Under the pieces are notes generated by a model. The model ran no database searches. It saw only the letters and a program-made list of their open reading frames with translations, and was not told the origin of the DNA. Below, one piece after another: positions 35,283 to 43,055 of a stretch of 64,000 nt of DNA (within the stretch, counting starts at the first letter, position 1; every line of letters begins with the position of its first letter). The translations under genes and the position numbers were made by a program. Origin of the DNA: Branchiibius hedensis (lineage in GTDB: Bacteria > Actinomycetota > Actinomycetes > Actinomycetales > Dermatophilaceae); contig NZ_UESZ01000001.1 of assembly GCF_900108585.1 (NCBI RefSeq), forward strand, positions 372,001 through 436,000, given 5' to 3'.

Positions 35283-35308
35283 ACAGCAGCCAGGGGTCTT
35301 GAGTCTGG

Positions 35309-36607
35309 TTACTCGTTGCTGGCGCGCGGGCGCTGGGGGACCGGTTGCGTGTCGCCCTCGTCGTACATGGCGTCGTCGTACCTCAGCGTCGGACCTGGCT
35401 CGGACGAGTCGACAGCGGACGAGTCGACAGCGGACGAGTCGGCGGCCGGGTCGACAGTGGACGTCGGATCGTCGTCGGTTGGCTGGCTCAGGATCGTCTC
35501 AGCCGCCGCCGCCGGACCGGCCGGACCCGACAGCGGGATCTCGACGGTCTCGTCCTCGGCGGGGTAATCGGCTGACTCGACCACCTCGATCTGGGTCGGA
35601 TCCACTGGTTGTGCTGCCGCGTAGTCGCCGGCAACCACGCTCAGTCGCTGCCCCACTACCTCCGGCGGTAGCAGGCTCAGGTCGTCCTGCGTGGCCTCGT
35701 CGAGCCGGCGCAGAGCGGCCGTGCGCCGGTCGATCAGAGCCTGGTCCCCACTGTTGACGGCATCCATCAAAGCGGTGATGCGCTGCAGTTCGGCCACCAA
35801 CTGGATTCGACGCTCGAGGTGCAGGTCAGCGCTGTCCGGTGTGTTCGCGGCGTACGTCTCCAACACGGTGTCGAAGGTGCGCGGGTCCGCCAGAGCCCAC
35901 AACGGTGCGAAGTCCACCGCCGGGTCGCTCAGCGCCGCGTCTTCCCATCCGGTGATTGCCGCGACACCGTCTTCGTCGTAGAAGACGTGGGCCGCCTCCA
36001 CCGGGCCATGGGTGACCCGGGTCGCGAACTTCCAGAGACTGACCTCCTCCAGTGCCCGCTCCCAGCGTGCGAGGAGGCCGGTTGGCACCAGGCCGGTCTC
36101 GGCCGCCCGGTCCAGCGCCGCCAGTCTGCGTGCCCGGTAGGCGTCCGCGTCGTACGACGGCAGACCGGCTTCGTCAATCAACCGCGGGTCAAGGCTGTGG
36201 ATGTCGGCGATCGCCCGACCGACGGCACGCGCGTGCTGCGAGTCCGGTTCCAGATCCCGCCACAGCGCGGGCGCCCCCGGCAGGCGTGGAATGACCGCGA
36301 CGAAACAACCGTCGTCGGTGGTCAGCGATCCTTCGATGTGCGGTACGGCGAACGGCAGCCGCCGGGCCAACAGCCGCAGCAGCTGGTCGGACTGCTCCAT
36401 CGCAGCACCGGTGCCCGCCGAGAGGGCCACCCGCACCGTCCACTGCTTGTCGTCACGCCCGGTGACGTGCGCGGTCTGGAACGGATCGCCAGGACTATCG
36501 GGCGCGGCTGCGTATCCGACGGGCCGCAATCCAGGGACTGCGGCATCGGCGAGGGCGGCGAGGTGGCTGGCGGGACGAGGCACGCCCACCACGGTAGGCG
36601 CAGGCAC
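35309..36607 (-). CDS. APH-fold pseudokinase-like protein
   Basis: A 432-residue protein with the aminoglycoside/macrolide phosphotransferase fold (about 10-290), normally annotated phosphotransferase. The Brenner motif reads THGPVEAAHVFYDEDG and then AITGWEDAALSDPAVDFA: the catalytic Asp of HGD is Pro, the metal-binding Asn is His, and the DWE aspartate is Gly. Phosphotransfer is therefore unlikely. The C-terminal tail (about 330-432) is acidic and repetitive, with SSAVDSSAVDSS from a 15-bp tandem repeat at about 35402-35446. It is divergent from nudC with a 17-bp gap. The GTG start is uncertain since several in-frame GTGs follow. Confidence 0.82.
   Translation of the reverse strand: MPAPTVVGVPRPASHLAALADAAVPGLRPVGYAAAPDSPGDPFQTAHVTGRDDKQWTVRVALSAGTGAAMEQSDQLLRLLARRLPFAVPHIEGSLTTDDGCFVAVIPRLPGAPALWRDLEPDSQHARAVGRAIADIHSLDPRLIDEAGLPSYDADAYRARRLAALDRAAETGLVPTGLLARWERALEEVSLWKFATRVTHGPVEAAHVFYDEDGVAAITGWEDAALSDPAVDFAPLWALADPRTFDTVLETYAANTPDSADLHLERRIQLVAELQRITALMDAVNSGDQALIDRRTAALRRLDEATQDDLSLLPPEVVGQRLSVVAGDYAAAQPVDPTQIEVVESADYPAEDETVEIPLSGPAGPAAAAETILSQPTDDDPTSTVDPAADSSAVDSSAVDSSEPGPTLRYDDAMYDEGDTQPVPQRPRASNE
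35402..35446 (+). repeat. 15-bp tandem repeat in the pseudokinase C-terminal tail
   Basis: Three consecutive copies of GACGAGTCGACAGCG or close variants, in frame with the minus-strand gene, coding for repeated SSAVD-like units. Copy number may vary between strains. Confidence 0.75.
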
Positions 36608-36612
36608 CTCTA

Positions 36613-36624
36613 TAACCTGGGAAC
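36613..36624 (+). promoter_or_regulatory. Putative leaderless promoter of nudC
   Basis: TAACCT at 36613-36618, then 6 nt, then GTG 36625. The 17-bp gap to the divergent pseudokinase gene must hold promoters for both directions; CTATAACC carries possible -10 bases on both strands. Confidence 0.5.
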
Positions 36625-37545
36625 GTGCCCGGGATGCCGCCGAAATTCGATCTGTTGCTCAACCGGCCCGGTGTCGACCGCCGGGCCAACGACCGCCGGG
36701 AAGTGGATCTGTTACCCCGCCTCCTGGCCGACCCGGACACCAACGTGCTCGACTGGTACGCCGGTCGGGCCCCTGTCCGCCCCGACGGCACCTTGGCCTT
36801 CCGGTCGCCCCGCAGTGCCGATCAGCAGGCCCTGTCGATCTTCCTCGGTGCCATGCACGACGGCCCGGCGTTGCTCGTCGTACATCCCGAACGCGCTGGC
36901 GACGATGTGCCGGTAGCCGATCTGCGCACGGTCGGTGAGACCCTGGACGACGAACAGCGCAGCATCCTGGCCACAGCCGCCGGGATCGCCAACTGGCATG
37001 CGACCCAGGGGTTCTGCCCCCAGGACGGGAGCCCCACGGTTCCCGTCGAGGCCGGCTGGGCACGTCAATGCGCCGCCGAAGAGCATCACCACTACCCCCG
37101 CACCGACCCAGCCGTGATCATGTCCGTCATCGACCCCGACGATCGCCTGCTGCTGGCGCAGGGCACCCGGTTCGGCACCCGTGAGGGGGAAATTCCGAGG
37201 ATGTCGGTGCTGGCTGGTTTCGTAGAGCCCGGTGAATCCCTCGCTGCCGCCGTGGCGCGCGAGGTTCAGGAGGAGGTCGGCGTGAGCGTGCGCGATGCGC
37301 AGTACCTGGGCGATCAGCCGTGGCCGTTCCCGGCCTCGCTGATGATCGGTTACGTCGCCTACACCGACGCACCGGCGCTGGACACCGACCCGCACGAGAT
37401 CGTCGCAGCGCGTTGGTTCACCCGCGACGAACTCACCGATGACCTGCGAGCCGAGCGCATCGGCGTACCCCCTCGGTTGTCCATCGCCCGGCACCTGATC
37501 GAGCACTGGTACGGCGGCCCCCTGCCTGTGGCGACCCGATGGTGA
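36625..37545 (+). CDS. nudC: NAD+ diphosphatase NudC (Nudix hydrolase)
   Basis: A 306-residue NudC, which splits NADH or NAD caps on RNA into NMN and AMP. The Nudix box is intact (GFVEPGESLAAAVAREVQEE) at about 196-215, with the NudC-specific signature DQPWPFPAS near 228. The zinc ribbon that usually has four cysteines shows only two (FCPQDG near 131 and RQCAAE near 149), with Asp and Glu in the other two places and extra histidines at HHHYPR. It overlaps uvrD2 by 7 bp. The position between AdnAB and UvrD2 matches M. tuberculosis. Confidence 0.9.
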   Translation: MPGMPPKFDLLLNRPGVDRRANDRREVDLLPRLLADPDTNVLDWYAGRAPVRPDGTLAFRSPRSADQQALSIFLGAMHDGPALLVVHPERAGDDVPVADLRTVGETLDDEQRSILATAAGIANWHATQGFCPQDGSPTVPVEAGWARQCAAEEHHHYPRTDPAVIMSVIDPDDRLLLAQGTRFGTREGEIPRMSVLAGFVEPGESLAAAVAREVQEEVGVSVRDAQYLGDQPWPFPASLMIGYVAYTDAPALDTDPHEIVAARWFTRDELTDDLRAERIGVPPRLSIARHLIEHWYGGPLPVATRW

Positions 37546-39652
37546 GCGCCGCCCTCAGCCCCGACGCCCTCCTGGCCGACCTGGACCCGGAGCAACGCGA
37601 GGTGGCCAGCCGCCCCCTGGGGGCCATGTGCGTGCTCGCCGGCGCGGGCACCGGCAAGACCCGCGCGATCACCCACCGCTTGGCGTACGGCGTGGCGGCG
37701 GGGGAGTTGCGCGCCGACAAGGTCCTCGCGTTGACCTTCACCGCGCGCGCCGCCGGCGAGATGCGCACCCGGCTGCGCGGACTAGGACTGCCCACCATGC
37801 AGGCCCGCACCTTCCACGCAGCGGCGCTGCGGCAGTTGCAGTACTTCTGGCCGCGGGTCGTCGGCGGCGCACCCCCGCAGGTGCTGTCGCACAAAGCCCC
37901 CGTGGTCGCCGAGGCCGCCTCCCGGGTGCGGCTGCAACTGGACCGCGTCGGGCTGCGGGACGCCGCAGCGGAGATCGAGTGGGGCAAGGTCAACATGCTG
38001 ACCGCCGACGCCTACCCGGCCTCCGCAGCCCGCGCGGGCCGGCAGGTCGCCGACCTGGACGCGACCGCCATGGCCCGCCTGTGGCGCACCTACGAGGAGG
38101 TCAAGACCGAACGGGTCGCGATCGACTTCGAGGACGTCCTGCTGCTGATGAACGGCATCCTGGCCGAGCGCGAGGACGTCGCCCGCGAGGTGCACGACCA
38201 GTACCGCCACTTCGTCGTCGACGAGTACCAGGACGTCAACACCGTCCAGCAGGAGTTGCTGCACCAATGGCTCGGTGGCCGCGAGGACCTGTGCGTGGTC
38301 GGCGACCCCGCCCAGACGATCTACTCCTTCACGGGCGCCAGTCCACGGCACCTGCTGGAGTTCACCAAGCGCCACCCGGGCGCCGCCGTGGTGCGCCTCC
38401 AACGCAACTACCGCTCCACCCCACAGATCGTGACCCTGGCCAACCGGGTGATCGGCCGCGGGCAGGAGCACGTGGAGTTACACGCCCAGTCCAGCGACGG
38501 TCCGCTGCCGCGGCTGCTCACCTACCCCGACGACCCCGCCGAGGCTGCCGGCATCGCCCAGGAGATCAAAGGTCTTCTGGGGCAAGGAGTTCCGGCCAGC
38601 CAGATTGCGGTCCTCTACCGCATCAACGCCCAGAGCGAACCCATCGAGCAGGCGCTGAGCGACGCTGACATCCCCTTCCTGGTGCGCGGCGGCGAGCGCT
38701 TCTTCAACCGTGATGAGGTACGCCGCGCGCTGGTCCTGCTGCGCGGCGCCGTCCGCTCGGACAACCTCGAGCGACCGCTGCCGGAAGTCGTTCGTGACGC
38801 TCTCGCCGGAGCCGGCCTGACCACCGTGCGACCGACCGGTGGTGCCGCCCTCGAGCGGTGGCAGTCGTTGGACGCACTGGCCCAGTTGAGTGGCGACTTC
38901 ATCGTCGAGCAACCCGAAGCACGGCTGCGCGAGTTCGTCGCCGAACTCGACCGGCGCGCGGGGAGCAGCACCCACCGACGGTGCAGGGCGTCACGCTCGC
39001 GTCGCTGCACGCCGCCAAGGGTCTGGAGTGGGATGCGGTCGTCATCGTCGGCTGCAGCGACGGCATGCTTCCGCTGTCGATGGCCGAGGGGCCGGAGGAG
39101 GTCGCCGAGGAGCGACGGCTGGCCTACGTCGGCGTGACCCGGGCACGGCGGCACCTGCTGCTCAGCTACGCCCTGGCCCGTAACCCCGGCGGTGCCCCCT
39201 CGCGGTCCCGCTCCCGGTTCCTCTACGGCACGGCCGGCGCTCTCGAGGGCGTCGCCGATCAACCCGTGCAACCGAAGGCCAAGGACCGCCCGCGCAAGGC
39301 CGGCGCCCGCGCCGCCACCCGCTGCCGATCGTGCGGAGCAGCGCTGACGGTGGCCGCCCAACGCAAGATCGGCCGATGTGCAGCGTGCCCGCCCACCTAC
39401 GACGAAGCGCTGTTCGAGCGGCTGCGTAGCTGGCGTTCGTTGGCCGCAGACGGCAAACCGGCGTACATCGTCTTCACCGATGCCACGCTGATCGCGATAG
39501 CCCAGGACATGCCCGCCGACCTGGACTCCCTGGCCAAAATCAGCGGGGTGGGCGACCGCAAACTGCGGATGTACGGCGCGGCGGTGCTCGCCGTACTGGA
39601 TGGGGACGATCCGGCCGAGGTGACCGAAAAGCACTCTGCTGCAACGGAATAG
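37539..39652 (+). pseudogene. uvrD2: UvrD2 DNA helicase with internal frameshift
   Basis: The first frame (from ATG 37539) carries the motor: GAGTGKTRAITHR, VVDEYQDVNTVQQ, GDPAQTIYSFTGAS and LQRNYRSTPQ. Family sequence stops at VAELDRRAG, near 38963, and continues in another frame as VQGVTLASLHAAKGLEWDAV, AEERRLAYVGVTRARRH, then a four-Cys segment (CRSCGAA, CAACPPTY) and an HRDC domain to 39652. One extra G in GGGG at 38960-38963 restores a 704-residue UvrD2, close to the usual length. UvrD2 is an essential 3'-5' helicase in mycobacteria, so sequencing error is likely. If real, the protein would end at 39137 without motifs V-VI and HRDC. Confidence 0.85.
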
Positions 39653-39671
39653 CCGTTTCAAGACGTGCCGC

Positions 39672-39723
39672 GAAAAATTCTTGAATAAATAAGTTGCCGC
39701 CTTCGCAGCGGTCGCACTACTCT
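39672..39723 (+). promoter_or_regulatory. Putative whiB7 promoter with AT-rich WhiB7-binding element
   Basis: An AT-rich block (39672-39693, containing AAAAATTCTTGAATAAATAA) lies directly before TTGCCG (39694-39699), followed by 18 nt and TACTCT (39718-39723). WhiB7 in mycobacteria is known to bind an AT-rich sequence just upstream of the -35 of its own promoter. TTGAAT inside the block is an alternative -35. Confidence 0.55.
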
Positions 39724-39794
39724 CGACAAAGTCATCCGGGACGCGCACTATGCGCGCGACGGGCCGCAACCGAGAGTCGAAGGAGGGTCGAAAC

Positions 39795-40019
39795 ATGGAG
39801 ATCAACAAGCTGATGACGCGCACGCACCGCGCTGCCGCGACGTCCCGCTATGCCCTGTCGACGACCCCTGAGTCCTTCCTCGATGGCAGCCGTAGCGGTG
39901 TCCCCGCGACCGGAGTGGTGCGTGTGCGTGACGAGGTGTGCGGCCGGTCCATCGCCGATGCCCCGTTCTTCACCACCCGTGTCATTCGTTCCGCGTCCGT
40001 GGAGCTGATCCTGACCTAA
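39795..40019 (+). CDS. 74-residue ORF in the whiB7 leader
   Basis: An ORF with a strong ribosome-binding site (GAAGGAGGG, 8 nt before ATG). It begins MEINKLMTRTHRAAATSRYA and ends VIRSASVELILT. No domain is recognised; a single Cys is present. Its stop codon lies inside a hairpin (40004-40033) that is directly followed by a terminator. In mycobacteria an upstream ORF in the whiB7 leader controls attenuation in response to ribosome-targeting drugs; the position fits that role, though 74 codons is long for a pure leader peptide. Confidence 0.65.
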   Translation: MEINKLMTRTHRAAATSRYALSTTPESFLDGSRSGVPATGVVRVRDEVCGRSIADAPFFTTRVIRSASVELILT

Positions 40020-40033
40020 GTCCCAGGATCAGC
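40004..40033 (+). promoter_or_regulatory. Hairpin spanning the leader ORF stop codon
   Basis: GCTGATCCTG (40004-40013) pairs perfectly with CAGGATCAGC (40024-40033) across a 10-nt loop that contains the TAA. GTG/CAC outside can extend the stem after a bulge. A ribosome at the end of the leader ORF would cover this hairpin, so it could set the fate of the terminator just downstream. Confidence 0.55.
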
Positions 40034-40040
40034 CACCTCC

Positions 40041-40076
40041 AGGCCGCGGAACCCAGCCAGGGTCCGCGGCCTCTTT
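40041..40076 (+). terminator. Attenuator-type terminator before whiB7
   Basis: A 13-bp stem with one bulged A (arms 40041-40054 and 40060-40072, loop AGCCA) followed by CTTTGTAT. It sits between the leader ORF and whiB7 on the same strand, which is the arrangement of transcription attenuation. Confidence 0.75.
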
Positions 40077-40223
40077 GTATGCCGTGACCACCGAACCGAA
40101 CCAGGAACACACCCGATGTTCACGACAGATCCCCGAGCAACCACCGCCGCACCAGGCAGTGGCAGCAACACCGGCGCCCCGACCGGGGCACCGGCCGCGC
40201 AGGAGATGAAGGAGGTGGCCCCG

Positions 40224-40508
40224 ATGACGTTGATCGACCTCATCGACCAGATTGCCCCCGCCGGCGACGACTCAGCGTTGCCGTGTCAGCAGCAGAACCC
40301 CGAACTGTGGTTCGCCGAGAGCCCGGCCGACGTCGAGCGTGCCAAGGCGATGTGCCTGCAGTGCCCGCTGCAGCAGGCCTGCCTCGCCGGAGCCATCGAG
40401 CGGGCCGAGCCGTGGGGCGTGTGGGGCGGAGAGCTGTTCGTCTCCGGCGCCATCGTCGCGCGCAAACGGCCCCGGGGCCGTCCGCGCAAGGACGCGGTCG
40501 CCGCCTGA
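40224..40508 (+). CDS. whiB7: Transcriptional regulator WhiB7
   Basis: A 94-residue iron-sulfur regulator that activates intrinsic multidrug resistance genes. Four cluster cysteines are present (LPCQQQ near 21, then MCLQCPLQQAC near 47-57), with the GVWGG turn and the AT-hook RGRPRK at the C-terminus. ATG 40224 is chosen because AAGGAGGTG lies 7 nt upstream and the length equals other WhiB7 proteins (about 92); the in-frame ATG 40116 would add a low-complexity Thr/Ala/Gly-rich extension. Expression is probably controlled by the promoter at 39672 and the attenuator at 40041. Confidence 0.93.
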   Translation: MTLIDLIDQIAPAGDDSALPCQQQNPELWFAESPADVERAKAMCLQCPLQQACLAGAIERAEPWGVWGGELFVSGAIVARKRPRGRPRKDAVAA

Positions 40509-40667
40509 ATCAACAAGTAGCCATGACTTTCCAGGAGTTCCAGCATGTTTCAGCACTCGCAAGTCGAGATAGTCCGAGTCCGACAGTCGCGCAGCGGCCG
40601 CGGGGAGGTACCCCGTCGACCACCACGCGTCAGCCGTCGCCGTCGAGCGGCGCAACGGCCGTAGAAA

Positions 40668-40709
40668 ACACGAGGTGCGAATCCGTCATGGGATTCGCAC
40701 CTCGTGTTC
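40668..40709. terminator. Bidirectional hairpin terminator
   Basis: A perfect 18-bp inverted repeat (40668-40685 and 40692-40709) with a 6-nt loop, between convergent whiB7 and the ABC1-kinase gene. The 159 bp between the whiB7 stop and this hairpin show no complete gene. Confidence 0.88.
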
Positions 40710-40718
40710 TGTACTGCC

Positions 40719-42038
40719 TCAGACCGGTGGCAGGTCTGACCCCGGCAAGTAGTCGTTGATGATCTCGCGCACCGGCGCCACCCCGTTGATCTGGCACAGC
40801 ACCGCGATGCCGCCCAGCCACGCCCGATGGATCAGCAGGTAGGCCGGCGGCAGATTCAACTTGATCCCCACTGAGAAGTTCGGACTGCGGGGGTCGTTGA
40901 TCCGGTTGAAGACCGACCGCAGCCACTCGCGGTTGAACTGGAATGCGTTGTCCTGCAGCGGTTCCACGAAAACCGACAGATAGTCCAGCACCGCCTCCGG
41001 AGCGACGTCGATGCTCTCGCGCACGAACCCCTCCGCACGCAGACCGGCCAGCAGTTCGTCGGCGTCTGCGTCCACGGCAGCCGTCAGGAGATGACCCATC
41101 GCCGCCGGCATCCCCTCCGGCAGCCGGTTGACCGCGCCGAAATCCAGGACCCCGAGACGCCCGTCCGGCAACAACCGGAAATTGCCCGGGTGCGGATCGG
41201 CATGCAGCAGTCCAGCTCGTCCCGGCGCAGCAACCAAGAACTCCAGATAGAGCGAAGCCGCCAGATCCCGCTGCTCGTTCGTGCCCTCGGCGATGATCCG
41301 GGACAGCGGGATGCCCTCGATCCACTCGCTGACGATGACCCCCGGGGTGTCGGCGAGAACGTTCGGCACGGCGTACCACTCATCATCGGCGTACGCCGCG
41401 GCGAACTGCCGCTGCATCGTCGCCTCCAACGTGTAGTCCAGTTCCTCGCGCATCCGCTCCCGGATCTCCTCCAGCAGCGGTCGCAACTCCAACCCCGGTA
41501 CCCAGGAGGTGGTCAGCCGCATCACCCGGGACAGTTGCGCGATGTCGCTCAGCAGCGCCTCACCCGCGCCGGGGTACTGGATCTTGACGGCGACCGGCCG
41601 GCCGTCCTTCCACACCGCGCGATGCACCTGCCCGATCGACGCGGCCGCGACCGGGGTGTCGTCGAAGTCGCGCAGATAGCTGCGCCAGCGGGACCCGAGC
41701 TGTTCGGTCAGTTGTTTGTGCACCAGCTTCACCGGCATCGCCGGGGCGGCATCCTGCAGTTTGGTCAGCGCGGTGCGGTAGGGCCCGACGAGTTCCTCCG
41801 GGAGCGCCGCTTCGAAGACGGACATCGACTGCCCGACCTTCATCGCGCCGCCCTTGAGGGTGCCCAGCACCTTGAAGATCTGGGCCGCGGTCTGCTCCTG
41901 GATCTGTGCGGTCACCGCCTCGGCCGACGCGCCGCCCACCCGCTTGCCAAGACCGATCGTCTGCCGTGCGCCGTACCCGATGGGCAAGGTGGCCAGACGC
42001 GCGGTCCGGCTCACCGAATTACGCGGGACACGAGCCAT
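40719..42038 (-). CDS. AarF/ABC1/UbiB-family kinase-like protein
   Basis: A 439-residue UbiB-family atypical kinase. The family-specific KXGQ motif reads [11 protein letters not shown] (about 77-87), followed by an alanine-rich loop in place of the glycine loop ([11 protein letters not shown]), [20 protein letters not shown] and VLDFGAV. The family supports ubiquinone synthesis in proteobacteria; the actinobacterial role is unclear. ATG 42038 ([10 protein letters not shown]) is the family start, with GACAAT 6 nt upstream. The M. tuberculosis orthologue (Rv3197) also follows whiB7. Confidence 0.9.
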   Translation of the reverse strand: MARVPRNSVSRTARLATLPIGYGARQTIGLGKRVGGASAEAVTAQIQEQTAAQIFKVLGTLKGGAMKVGQSMSVFEAALPEELVGPYRTALTKLQDAAPAMPVKLVHKQLTEQLGSRWRSYLRDFDDTPVAAASIGQVHRAVWKDGRPVAVKIQYPGAGEALLSDIAQLSRVMRLTTSWVPGLELRPLLEEIRERMREELDYTLEATMQRQFAAAYADDEWYAVPNVLADTPGVIVSEWIEGIPLSRIIAEGTNEQRDLAASLYLEFLVAAPGRAGLLHADPHPGNFRLLPDGRLGVLDFGAVNRLPEGMPAAMGHLLTAAVDADADELLAGLRAEGFVRESIDVAPEAVLDYLSVFVEPLQDNAFQFNREWLRSVFNRINDPRSPNFSVGIKLNLPPAYLLIHRAWLGGIAVLCQINGVAPVREIINDYLPGSDLPPV

Positions 42039-42048
42039 GCGCCCATTG

Positions 42049-42924
42049 TCACCCAGCTTCCCGCAGTTGCGTTGACGCGGGCTCCACCAAGGGTGGGGCG
42101 GCGCAACCACAGGCGGGGTGTCGCGGCCAGTGGTGATACAGCAGCCACGGTCCCGCATCCGACACCGAGACGCTGAGTCCCGCCGGAAAACCGGTGGGAG
42201 CAAGGACTGCGCGGATGATCAATGCCGCGGCGCCGCTGCCGATCGCCAGCAGGTCCGCCGGTAGTACGTCCGGCAGATTGCCCGGATCCGCCGCGCTCGC
42301 GGCGGCCACGATCTGCGGCCACGCCGGGTCACGATCCGTGCGGCGCAGGTCGACGCACCGCAAGCAGACCTCACCCGTCCCGGCGACCGGGCCAAGGTGC
42401 AGCCGCCGCGGACCGACGACAACAGGCAGATGAGGTACGCCGAGCCGTTGCCAGGGCCGGTACCGGTGCGGCGCGACCGCCCGCGATCCGAACAGAACCA
42501 CCAGATCCGGGGCGGTGCTGGTGCTGCTGGCCAGGGCCGCGATCTGCCAGGGATCCCGCACGGTGGCGATCCCTACCGGCAGCACCTCACCGACCGCATC
42601 CGGCAGGCGGCCACCACCGTCCAACGCCACGACCTGTTGGCCGGTCGGGTCGTCCGCGGTCACTTCTCGCGTGGCGACCTCGAGAGCCTGCACCACCTGC
42701 GGCCAGCGTTGACCCACCGGTCGGGTGGTGTGGGCGGTTGACCATTGCGCGTGGGTGAGGGCGCCGAGCCGGCTCACGGCTTCGGCCTCAGCGCGGGTCA
42801 GACCCGTGACGTCGACCATCCGGGCGCCGCCGACCCCGAAACGCACGCCGCGGACCCCGTCCGGGTCGGTGATCAGGTCGGCCGGCAACTGCAGAGGGTG
42901 CTCCGAGGGCGGCGGTTGCGTCAT
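42049..42924 (-). CDS. TOMM leader-binding/cyclodehydratase-like protein
   Basis: A 291-residue protein resembling the first half of the bacteriocin (TOMM) cyclodehydratase ThiF-like family (TIGR03882 type). Visible markers are a RiPP-recognition-like N-terminus, a weak nucleotide-binding core, and CLRCVDLRRTDRD near 190-202 with a later CGC pair for zinc. No YcaO gene, precursor peptide or dehydrogenase is found in the window, so the substrate is unknown. Orthologues occur at this place near whiB7 in other actinobacteria (compare Rv3196), suggesting a housekeeping role. It is 11 bp upstream of the ABC1 kinase gene. Confidence 0.65.
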   Translation of the reverse strand: MTQPPPSEHPLQLPADLITDPDGVRGVRFGVGGARMVDVTGLTRAEAEAVSRLGALTHAQWSTAHTTRPVGQRWPQVVQALEVATREVTADDPTGQQVVALDGGGRLPDAVGEVLPVGIATVRDPWQIAALASSTSTAPDLVVLFGSRAVAPHRYRPWQRLGVPHLPVVVGPRRLHLGPVAGTGEVCLRCVDLRRTDRDPAWPQIVAAASAADPGNLPDVLPADLLAIGSGAAALIIRAVLAPTGFPAGLSVSVSDAGPWLLYHHWPRHPACGCAAPPLVEPASTQLREAG

Positions 42925-43042
42925 AGCGGGACCCTGCCACGGGTGGCGGCGCACGGATGTCCGATGTCCACAGGGGCAGTGGCCGACCCGCGGTTATCCA
43001 CACGATCGACATCGCGCCTCGCCGGCACGGGACCGCGACCCG

Positions 43043-43055
43043 TACGGTCAGCCTC
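43043..43055 (+). promoter_or_regulatory. Putative leaderless promoter of the M48-type peptidase gene
   Basis: TACGGT at 43043-43048, then 7 nt, then ATG 43056. This spacing was used to choose the start. Confidence 0.45.

Noticed and set aside
40545-40667. Possible second small ORF after whiB7 starting MFQHSQ
   Set aside because: Careful reading of the frame shows no stop before the terminator hairpin at 40668, so it cannot be a short protein gene.
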